Shown here: positions 7,731-14,414 of the stretch, in pieces
Numbering within the stretch: position 1 is the stretch's first letter
Layout: the number at the start of each line of letters is the position of its first letter
Source: an uncultured Lysobacteraceae bacterium
GTDB taxonomy: Bacteria > Pseudomonadota > Gammaproteobacteria > Xanthomonadales > Rhodanobacteraceae
Assembly: GCA_946480705.1 (NCBI GenBank)
Contig: CAMLLF010000022.1
Location: forward strand, 1 to 14,414
Direction: 5' to 3'
Length of the DNA stretch: 14,414 nucleotides
The notes under the pieces: model-generated
Told to the model about the DNA's origin: nothing
Databases searched by the model: none
Seen by the model: the letters and a program-made list of their open reading frames with translations, nothing else
Program-made: the position numbers and the translations under genes

Positions 7731-8768
7731 ATGTCCGATCCGAAGACCGCCCTGACCTACCGCGACGCCGGGGTCGACATCGATGCCGGCAACGAAGTCG
7801 TCGAACGCATCAAGCCGCTCGTCGCCCGCACGTTCCGCAAGGAAGTCATGGCCGGACTCGGCGGGTTCGGCGCGCTGTTCGAACTGGCCGGGCGCTACAA
7901 GGAACCCGTGCTGGTCTCGGGCACCGACGGCGTCGGCACCAAGCTCAAACTCGCGCAGACGCTGAACCGTCACGACACGATCGGCATCGACCTCGTCGGC
8001 ATGTGCGTCAACGACGTGCTGGTCCAGGGCGCCGAGTCGCTGTTCTTCCTCGACTATTTCGCGACCGGCAAGCTCGATGTCGACACGACGGTCGCCGTCG
8101 TCGGCGGCATCGCCCGCGGCTGCGAACTCGCCGGCTGCGCGCTGATCGGCGGCGAGACCGCGGAAATGCCCGACATGTACGGCCCCGGCGAATACGACCT
8201 CGCCGGCTTCTGTGTCGGCGCGGTCGAAAAATCGAAGCTCGTCGACGGCAGCCGCCTGCAGGCCGGCGACGCGATCATCGGCATCGCCTCGAGCGGTGCG
8301 CACTCCAACGGCTATTCGCTGGTCCGCCGCATCGTCGCGCGCGCCGGCAGCCCGTTCGATCTCGACCTCGGCGGCGTTTCGCTCGCCGACGCGCTGATGG
8401 CGCCGACGACGATCTACGTCAAGCCGATCCTGCAGCTCCTCGCCGCGCAGCCGATCAAGGGCATGGCGCACATCACCGGCGGCGGCCTCAAGGAAAACAT
8501 CATCCGCGTCGTGCCTGACGCGCTCGGCATCGCGCTCGACAGCAGTGCATGGACGCTGCCGGCACTGTTCGACTGGCTGCAGCGCGAAGGCAACGTCGCG
8601 CGCGAGGAAATGTGGCGCACGTTCAACTGCGGCATCGGCTACACCGTGATCGTCGGCCGCGACGATGTCGCGGCGACGCTCGCGGCGCTGCAGCAGCTGA
8701 ACCTGCACGCCTGGCAGATCGGCGAAATCGTCGCCTCGCCCGGCGAAGACCGCGTGCTGATCCGCTGA
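7731..8768 (+). CDS. purM: Phosphoribosylformylglycinamidine cyclo-ligase (AIR synthetase)
   Basis: PurM closes the imidazole ring in de novo purine synthesis, converting FGAM and ATP to aminoimidazole ribotide, ADP and phosphate, in the cytoplasm. The 345-residue length equals the E. coli enzyme. The N-terminal [14 protein letters not shown], the GTDGVGTK loop (64-71), [16 protein letters not shown] (87-102), the [11 protein letters not shown] segment and the [11 protein letters not shown] motif of the C-terminal domain are all intact. ATG 7731 is chosen over an in-frame TTG at 7701, since 7701 falls inside the candidate -10 and the family begins here. The Shine-Dalgarno is weak. The stop and the purN start overlap in TGATG. 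It diverges from the DUF2066-hda operon. Confidence 0.98.
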   Translation: MSDPKTALTYRDAGVDIDAGNEVVERIKPLVARTFRKEVMAGLGGFGALFELAGRYKEPVLVSGTDGVGTKLKLAQTLNRHDTIGIDLVGMCVNDVLVQGAESLFFLDYFATGKLDVDTTVAVVGGIARGCELAGCALIGGETAEMPDMYGPGEYDLAGFCVGAVEKSKLVDGSRLQAGDAIIGIASSGAHSNGYSLVRRIVARAGSPFDLDLGGVSLADALMAPTTIYVKPILQLLAAQPIKGMAHITGGGLKENIIRVVPDALGIALDSSAWTLPALFDWLQREGNVAREEMWRTFNCGIGYTVIVGRDDVAATLAALQQLNLHAWQIGEIVASPGEDRVLIR

Positions 8769-9409
8769 TGCCCGCGCCGCTGCGCGTCGCGGTACTGATC
8801 TCGGGCCGCGGATCGAATCTGCAGGCCCTGATCGCCGCACAGCGCGAGGGCGCGTTGCCGATCGAGATCGTTCTCGTCGCGAGCAACAGGGCGACGGCCG
8901 AAGGCCTGCGCCATGCCGAGGCAGCGGGTATCGCGACGCTCGCGCTCGACCCGGCCGGCATGCCGGATCGTGCGCGCTACGACGCCGAGCTGTTTCGCCG
9001 CATCGCCGACCACGCCCCCGACCTGATCGTGCTGGCGGGCTTCATGCGCGTGCTCGACGCGGCCGTTCTCGCGCCCTGGGCCGGCCGCATCATCAACATC
9101 CATCCTTCGCTGCTGCCGAAATACCCGGGTCTGCAGACCCACCGCCGCGCGCTCGAAGCCGGTGACGCGCTGCACGGCGCGAGCGTGCATTTCGTGACCG
9201 CCGAACTCGACGGCGGGCCGGTACTGGCCTGCAGCGAGCTGGCCGTCCTTCCCGGCGACGACGCCGAACAGCTCGCCGCGCGACTGCTTCCGCGCGAGCA
9301 CGCGCTGCTGTGCCGCTGCGTGCACTGGATCGCCGAGGGGCGTGCACAGTTGCGCGGCAACATCGTGCATTTCGACGGCACGCCGCTGTCCGAAGCACTG
9401 CGGGTCTGA
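8768..9409 (+). CDS. purN: Phosphoribosylglycinamide formyltransferase
   Basis: PurN transfers a formyl group from 10-formyltetrahydrofolate to glycinamide ribotide, the third step of purine synthesis. The 213 residues match the family length (212 in E. coli). Seen: the phosphate-binding loop ISGRGSN (11-17), GFMRVL (91-96), the catalytic set N110 and H112 in NIHPSLLPKYPG, and D148 in ELDGGPV. HGASVHFV (136-143) lines the folate site. The ATG shares its A with the purM stop (TGATG), so purM and purN are translated as a coupled pair. An in-frame opening runs upstream into purM but has no place in the family alignment. Confidence 0.98.
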   Translation: MPAPLRVAVLISGRGSNLQALIAAQREGALPIEIVLVASNRATAEGLRHAEAAGIATLALDPAGMPDRARYDAELFRRIADHAPDLIVLAGFMRVLDAAVLAPWAGRIINIHPSLLPKYPGLQTHRRALEAGDALHGASVHFVTAELDGGPVLACSELAVLPGDDAEQLAARLLPREHALLCRCVHWIAEGRAQLRGNIVHFDGTPLSEALRV

Positions 9410-9457
9410 GCCGGGGCGCATTCAGCCCGGCGCGACGACACTGCGCCGTCCCTTTCC

Positions 9458-9461
9458 GGAG
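9458..9461 (+). promoter_or_regulatory. Ribosome binding site of the DUF3108 gene
   Basis: GGAG lies 7 nt before ATG 9469 and fixes the start directly before a signal peptide, in preference to upstream in-frame codons inside purN. Confidence 0.75.
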
Positions 9462-9468
9462 CTTTCCC

Positions 9469-10188
9469 ATGCGTGTCCGCGCCCTGCTCGCCTTCTGCGT
9501 CCTGCCCGCGCTCGCTCTCGCCGAACCCGCGCCCGAGCGCAGCGATGCGACACAGATGCTGCCCTTGAAACCGTTCGTTGCGACCTATGACGTGAAACGC
9601 GGCGGCAAGATGATCGGCGAGGCGACGATGACGCTGAGCCAGACGGATGCGAGCCACTGGACACTGGTGACCGAAACGCGCGGAACCGCCGGCATGGCGA
9701 AGCTGCTCGGCCTGGACGTGCGCGAGGAATCGCGTTTCGCCGTGCTGGAAGGCAGCGGGCTGCAGAGCGTCGACTATCGCTACAGACAGGATGCCACGCT
9801 GAAATCGAAGCAGCGCCGCATCGAATTCGACTGGCCTGCGAACGAAGCGCGCGTGACCGACAAGGACGAACTGTTCCGCTACGCGCTGCAGCCGCAGACC
9901 ATCGACCGCCATGTCGTCGTGCTCGCACTGGGCCGCGCGCAGCGGTCGACGGCTCCCGAATTCGCGGTCGCCAGCAAGGAGGCCATCGAACGGCAGCGCT
10001 TCGAACGCCGCGAAAGCAAGACCATCACGCTGCCGGCCGGTCAGTTCGCCGCGACGCGACTGGAGCGTACCGACAAGCCGGGCAAAGGCAGTTCCTGGTA
10101 CGCGCCGCAGTTGCTCGCGCCGCTGCAGGTCGAGCAGGTGCAGAAGGACGGCAACAACATCGTCATGGAACTGAAGGCCGTGCGCTGA
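9469..10188 (+). CDS. DUF3108 domain-containing secreted protein
   Basis: A 239-residue protein with a signal peptide (1-18, cleavage likely after ALA) and a mature region opening with LKPFVATYDVKRGGKMIGEA, the usual start of DUF3108. Its many alternating strands (VATYDVKRGGK, GEATMTLSQ, WTLVTETR, YRYRQDATLKSKQRRIEFDW) fit a periplasmic beta-rich fold. The molecular role is not established as far as I know. It lies 59 nt after purN on the same strand and may be co-transcribed; purM-purN-DUF3108 is a recurring order in related gammaproteobacteria, so the position is expected, although no functional link to purine synthesis is evident. It converges on murA, separated by only 25 bp in which I see no hairpin. 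Confidence 0.9.
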   Translation: MRVRALLAFCVLPALALAEPAPERSDATQMLPLKPFVATYDVKRGGKMIGEATMTLSQTDASHWTLVTETRGTAGMAKLLGLDVREESRFAVLEGSGLQSVDYRYRQDATLKSKQRRIEFDWPANEARVTDKDELFRYALQPQTIDRHVVVLALGRAQRSTAPEFAVASKEAIERQRFERRESKTITLPAGQFAATRLERTDKPGKGSSWYAPQLLAPLQVEQVQKDGNNIVMELKAVR

Positions 10189-10213
10189 TCGCGTTCCCGC
10201 ACGGCCTGCTTTC

Positions 10214-11476
<1,263 letters not shown>

Positions 11477-11586
11477 TCACTCGGTAAACGGGAAATCGAC
11501 ATCGCGGGAGGCAGACTGCGTCTGACGGTCGCCGGCCTTGGGGGATGCGGGGCCCGCCGCCGTCGAGATCGACAGGTGAATCGCAG

Positions 11587-11823
11587 TTACGGCTTGCCCG
11601 CCTCTTCAGGGGTCACGGTCTTGAGAGCCAGCGCATGGATGGCGCCACCCATCAGGTCACCGAGCGTCGCGTACACCATGCGGTGGCGCGCCAGCGGCAG
11701 CTTGCCGCGGAACGCGTCGGCCGTGACGACGGCCTCGAAATGCACACCGTCGGCACCGCTGACCTCGGCCGCCGCACCGGGCAACCCTTGCTCGATCAGA
11801 TTCTTGATGGTCTGGCTGTCCAT
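11587..11823 (-). CDS. ibaG: BolA-family protein IbaG
   Basis: A 78-residue BolA-like protein. The core FRGKLPLARHRMVYATLGDLM (residues ~38-58, interrupted here only for naming) and the following AIHALALKT carry the family's conserved histidines, which in BolA/monothiol-glutaredoxin pairs help hold a [2Fe-2S] cluster. Lacking BolA's longer N-terminus and lying directly before murA, it fits IbaG (formerly YrbA), linked in E. coli to acid stress and iron-sulfur handling. The ATG at 11823 has no strong Shine-Dalgarno. The 113-bp gap to murA holds only a small 5-bp inverted repeat at 11512-11524. Confidence 0.92.
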   Translation of the reverse strand: MDSQTIKNLIEQGLPGAAAEVSGADGVHFEAVVTADAFRGKLPLARHRMVYATLGDLMGGAIHALALKTVTPEEAGKP

Positions 11824-12011
11824 ATCGGGCGGGATCCGTGGCGGATTCAGGGCAGCGGCAGCTCGCCGCGACGAAATGCGGGTTTGGGCCGTCCCTGCGA
11901 TGGGGACGACTAACCGGCTACACTATGGGGACGCGCATGTTACCGAAAATCCGCTGGCGCCAAAACGTTGCCTTCGAGCGCCCTGTTTCCCTGCTCCACC
12001 CAGCCTTGCTC
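11824..12011. promoter_or_regulatory. Divergent promoter region, ibaG-murA / kdsD
   Basis: A 188-bp region between divergent envelope-biosynthesis genes. TACACT at 11919-11924 is the best -10-like hexamer for rightward transcription, but no good -35 is present 16-18 bp upstream. A perfect 9-bp direct repeat, ATGGGGACG, lies at 11900-11908 and 11925-11933, starts 25 bp apart, and brackets this hexamer. Whether the repeat is an operator is unknown. Confidence 0.4.
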
Positions 12012-13037
12012 ATGAATGCACAGATCCTGCCGCTGATCTCCGCCGCGACCAACCATACGCCGTTGAACCCTGGATCCGTGGTGCAAAGCGCGCTGCAGGT
12101 CGTCGAAACCGAAGCCCGGGCGATCGACCTCCTGAAATCCCGCATCGACGAAAACTTCCTGCGCGCCTGCCAGCTCATGTTCGACTGCACCGGACGCGTC
12201 GTCGTCTCCGGCATGGGCAAGTCGGGCCACATCGCACGCAAGATCGCGGCGACGCTGGCCTCCACGGGTACGCCGGCATTCTTCGTCCATCCCGGCGAAG
12301 CCAGCCACGGCGACCTCGGCATGATCACGCAGAAGGACGTCGTGCTCGCCCTGTCGAATTCGGGCGAAACCGACGAACTGCTGACGATCCTGCCGCTGAT
12401 CCGGCGCCAGGGCATTCCGCTGATCGCGATGAGCGGCAATGACGGTTCGTCGCTGGCCCGCCTCGCCGACGTCCACCTCGATGTCAGCGTACCGGCCGAA
12501 GCCTGCCCGCTCGGCCTCGCTCCCACCGCGAGCACGACGGCCGCGCTCGTCATGGGCGACGCGCTCGCCGTCGCGCTGCTCGAAGCGCGCGGCTTCACCG
12601 CCGACGACTTCGCCCGCTCGCATCCGGCCGGCTCGCTCGGCCGCCGCCTGCTGCTGCACATCAGCGACGTCATGCATACCGGCGACAAGATTCCGAAGGT
12701 CGGCGTCGATTCGAGCCTGTCCGAGGCGCTCGTCGAGATGTCGCGCAAGGGCCTCGGAATGACCGCGGTCGTCGACGCCGACGACACGCTGCTCGGCGTC
12801 TTCACCGACGGCGACCTGCGCCGCGCGCTCGACGACGACGCGATCGACCTGCGCACGACGCCGCTCGCGCGGCTGATGACGACGAAGGCCAAGACGATCA
12901 CGCCGGACAAGCTCGCGATCGAGGCCGCGCGACTCATGGAAGACTTCACCATCCATGCGCTGCTCGTCGTCGACGAACGCAAGAAACTCGTCGGCGCACT
13001 GAACATCCACGACCTGCTGCGCGCGCGCGTCGTCTGA
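12012..13037 (+). CDS. kdsD: D-arabinose 5-phosphate isomerase (KpsF/GutQ family)
   Basis: This enzyme interconverts ribulose-5-phosphate and arabinose-5-phosphate, the first step of Kdo synthesis for LPS. The 341 residues hold an N-terminal SIS sugar-isomerase domain (~45-205) with SGMGKSGHIARK, HPGEASHGDLGM and LSNSGETDEL, then two CBS domains (~218-275 and ~285-341). Residues known as critical in E. coli KdsD (K59, E111, E152, H193) correspond at a constant offset to K70, E122, E163 and H204. ATG 12012 gives a length close to the family (328 in E. coli) but lacks a Shine-Dalgarno; an upstream in-frame ATG at 11937 has GGGGA 5 nt before it and would add 25 residues. The gene leads the kdsC-lptC-lptA cluster. 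Confidence 0.95.
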   Translation: MNAQILPLISAATNHTPLNPGSVVQSALQVVETEARAIDLLKSRIDENFLRACQLMFDCTGRVVVSGMGKSGHIARKIAATLASTGTPAFFVHPGEASHGDLGMITQKDVVLALSNSGETDELLTILPLIRRQGIPLIAMSGNDGSSLARLADVHLDVSVPAEACPLGLAPTASTTAALVMGDALAVALLEARGFTADDFARSHPAGSLGRRLLLHISDVMHTGDKIPKVGVDSSLSEALVEMSRKGLGMTAVVDADDTLLGVFTDGDLRRALDDDAIDLRTTPLARLMTTKAKTITPDKLAIEAARLMEDFTIHALLVVDERKKLVGALNIHDLLRARVV

Positions 13038-13052
13038 ACGCGAACCGACCTC

Positions 13053-13080
13053 GGGTCCGGCCGGCATGGACGGCCGGCCC
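13053..13080 (+). terminator. GC hairpin downstream of kdsD
   Basis: A perfect 7-bp stem CCGGCCG / CGGCCGG with a 7-nt loop, extended by three G-C pairs beyond a bulged T, begins 15 nt after the kdsD stop. No T run follows, so on its own it may stabilise the mRNA 3' end or slow polymerase rather than terminate. Confidence 0.4.
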
Positions 13081-13100
13081 GCCGATGACGCAGCATCCCC

Positions 13101-13136
13101 GGACCGGCGCCCTGCGGCTGCCGGTCCTTTCATTTC
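13101..13136 (+). terminator. Terminator-like hairpin between kdsD and kdsC
   Basis: A perfect 7-bp stem GGACCGG (13101-13107) / CCGGTCC (13121-13127), with an inner GCC/GGC pairing, is followed directly by the T-rich stretch TTTCATTTC. This is the most intrinsic-terminator-like element in the window. It ends only 18 nt before the kdsC ATG, so it could partly end kdsD transcripts or attenuate the downstream lpt genes. Confidence 0.5.
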
Positions 13137-13154
13137 CCGACCTGCCCGAGACGC

Positions 13155-13691
13155 ATGAGCGATCCGTTGTCCGCCGAACTCCGTGAGCGCGCCGCCGGCG
13201 TGCGACTTGCCGTCTTCGACGTCGACGGCGTGCTGACCGACGGCCGTCTCTGGTATTCCGAGGATCGGCGCGAGCTCAAGGCCTTTCATGTGCATGACGG
13301 GCTCGGTCTCAAGCGCCTGCTCGCCAACGGCATCGAAGTCGGCGTGATCACCGCACGCATGAGCCACCTCGTCACCGAACGCATGGCCGAGCTCGGCGTC
13401 GCCCATGTCTACCAGGGACAGAAGGACAAGCTGGCCTGCCTCACGCAGCTCTGCGACGCGCTGCAGCTGTCGCTGCAGCAGGTCTGCTACACCGGCGACG
13501 ACGTGCCCGATCTGCGTGCGATGCTGCGCTGCGGTCTCGCGATCGCACCGGCCAACGCCGTGCCTGCCGTGGCCGACCGCGCGCACTGGCGTACGCGGCG
13601 CGGCGGCGGCGAAGGCGCGGTGCGCGAAGTCTGCGACCTGCTGCTCGCCGCGCGCGGGCTGGCCGACGCCGAACTGGCGCACTGGCTCTGA
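13155..13691 (+). CDS. kdsC: 3-deoxy-D-manno-octulosonate 8-phosphate phosphatase
   Basis: KdsC removes phosphate from Kdo-8-phosphate to give Kdo, in the cytoplasm. The 178-residue protein is a minimal, capless HAD phosphatase that normally works as a tetramer. Motif I is FDVDGVLTDG with nucleophile D22 and acid/base D24, motif II is the T66 in VITAR, motif III lysine lies in GQKDK (~90-92), and motif IV is TGDDVPDL with D115/D116. The C-terminal GGGEGAVREVCDLLL is typical of the family's active-site-closing tail. It lies 117 nt after kdsD, behind a terminator-like hairpin, with only GAG as a Shine-Dalgarno trace. Its stop overlaps the lptC start (TGATG). Confidence 0.96.
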   Translation: MSDPLSAELRERAAGVRLAVFDVDGVLTDGRLWYSEDRRELKAFHVHDGLGLKRLLANGIEVGVITARMSHLVTERMAELGVAHVYQGQKDKLACLTQLCDALQLSLQQVCYTGDDVPDLRAMLRCGLAIAPANAVPAVADRAHWRTRRGGGEGAVREVCDLLLAARGLADAELAHWL

Positions 13692-14263
13692 TGGTCGAGC
13701 GCCGTCTCAACGTGATCGTCGCGCTCGCGCTGGCCGCCGCGGTGACGTGGGCGGCGTTCTGGCTGTTCCGCACGCCCGACAGCGAACCTGCCTTCGTCGG
13801 TCCGCCGCGCTCGAACTACACGCTCGCCGACTTCGAACTCAACGCGCTCGACGAGGCCGGCAAGCTGAGCTTCACGGTGACGGCGCCGGCGCTCGCGCGG
13901 CGCAACGACGACGGCTCGCTCTGGGTCGACGCGCCGAACTTCGTGATCGCCGCCGACAAGGGCGCGCCGTGGAAAGGCAAGTCGCAGTCGGCGTTCGTCA
14001 ACAAGGACGGCACGCACCTGCTGCTGGCCGGCGCCGTGGAGATGCAGCGCGAGGCGACCGCGGAAGCCGGCGCGGCGCGCGTCGAAACGCGCGACGTCGA
14101 CGCGTTTCCGAAGGAAAACCGCCTGCAGACCGCCGCCGCCGCGACGATTACGCAACCGGGCTCTATACTGCGCGGCACCGGCATGAAGGCCGACCTCAAC
14201 ACGCACCAACTGGAGTTGCTCGCCGATGTCCACGCTTCGTTCGCGCGCAAGCGCAAGCCTTAG
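13691..14263 (+). CDS. lptC: LPS export ABC transporter periplasmic protein LptC
   Basis: LptC is the bitopic inner-membrane part of the Lpt bridge; it takes LPS from LptBFG and passes it to LptA. The 190 residues match the family length (191 in E. coli). One N-terminal membrane span (~7-26) is followed by a periplasmic beta-jellyroll region with the recognisable YTLADFELNALDEAGKLSFT start and the closing GTGMKADLNTHQLELLADVHA. It shares its first A with the kdsC stop and its 3' end overlaps lptA by 38 nt. Both overlaps imply one polycistronic message from kdsC onward. Confidence 0.93.
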   Translation: MVERRLNVIVALALAAAVTWAAFWLFRTPDSEPAFVGPPRSNYTLADFELNALDEAGKLSFTVTAPALARRNDDGSLWVDAPNFVIAADKGAPWKGKSQSAFVNKDGTHLLLAGAVEMQREATAEAGAARVETRDVDAFPKENRLQTAAAATITQPGSILRGTGMKADLNTHQLELLADVHASFARKRKP

Positions 14264-14414
14264 CCTTGTCGCATCGTTCGTGCTGGCGGTACCGGCCGCA
14301 CAGGCGCTGAAGTCCGACCGCGAACAGCCGCTCGAAGTCGCCGCGAATCATTTTGCGACGAACCAGAACAAGCACCTGACCGTGCTGACCGGTGCCGTCA
14401 AGCTCACGCGCGGC
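14226..14414 (+). CDS. lptA: LPS transport periplasmic protein LptA, N-terminal part (3' end outside the window)
   Basis: The first 63 codons are present. Residues 1-27 form a signal peptide (Arg-rich start, LSLVASFVLAV core, cleavage likely after AQA), and the mature protein begins LKSDREQPLEVAANHFATNQ, then HLTVLTGAVKLTRG, the usual first strands of the OstA/LptA beta-jellyroll. LptA oligomers form the periplasmic bridge that carries LPS from LptC to LptD. The ATG lies within the lptC coding region in another frame, with GGAG about 10 nt upstream in lptC. The same kind of overlap is known in E. coli. lptB, and often rpoN, would be expected next beyond the window (inference). Confidence 0.9.
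   Translation, partial: MSTLRSRASASLSLVASFVLAVPAAQALKSDREQPLEVAANHFATNQNKHLTVLTGAVKLTRG

Overview
The window is high-GC bacterial chromosome packed with housekeeping genes. Gene content and order point to a gammaproteobacterium, most likely of the Lysobacterales/Xanthomonadales (inference from synteny and high GC; no rRNA or marker gene allows a firm placement). The pointers are ibaG-murA divergent from kdsD-kdsC-lptC-lptA, and purM-purN-DUF3108 divergent from DUF2066-CDP-alcohol transferase-PerM-like permease-hda. I see no insertion sequence, phage gene, CRISPR array, tRNA or rRNA.

Layout. (1) Bases 1-1129, rightward: the 3' end of a NarL/LiaS-type sensor histidine kinase gene overlapping the gene for its NarL/LiaR-type response regulator. 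(2) 1174-3370, leftward: a probable two-gene unit of an M20 metallopeptidase (CNDP-like dipeptidase) and a PAP2 membrane phosphatase. A 247-bp divergent gap follows. (3) 3618-3923, rightward: a small secreted ComEA-type helix-hairpin-helix protein. (4) 4041-7598, leftward: a tight four-gene operon, DUF2066 secreted protein, CDP-alcohol phosphatidyltransferase, AI-2E/PerM-family permease, hda. (5) 7731-10188, rightward: purM-purN and a DUF3108 secreted protein, diverging from block 4 across a short promoter region. (6) 10214-11823, leftward: ibaG then murA. (7) 12012-14414, rightward: kdsD, kdsC, lptC and the start of lptA, which runs off the window.

The genes form coherent sets. purM and purN act in de novo purine synthesis. 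hda encodes the DnaA-inactivating replication regulator. murA makes the first committed peptidoglycan precursor. kdsD and kdsC make Kdo for lipopolysaccharide, and lptC and lptA carry finished LPS across the periplasm. Thus the right-hand third is an envelope-biogenesis locus with divergent peptidoglycan and LPS arms.

I did not find a convincing undescribed system. The items worth a second look are small: a His/Cys-rich tail on the M20 peptidase, a hairpin over the ribosome binding site of the PAP2 gene, a terminator-like hairpin between kdsD and kdsC, a 9-bp direct repeat in the ibaG/kdsD divergent region, and a low-complexity tail on the permease ahead of the coupled hda start.
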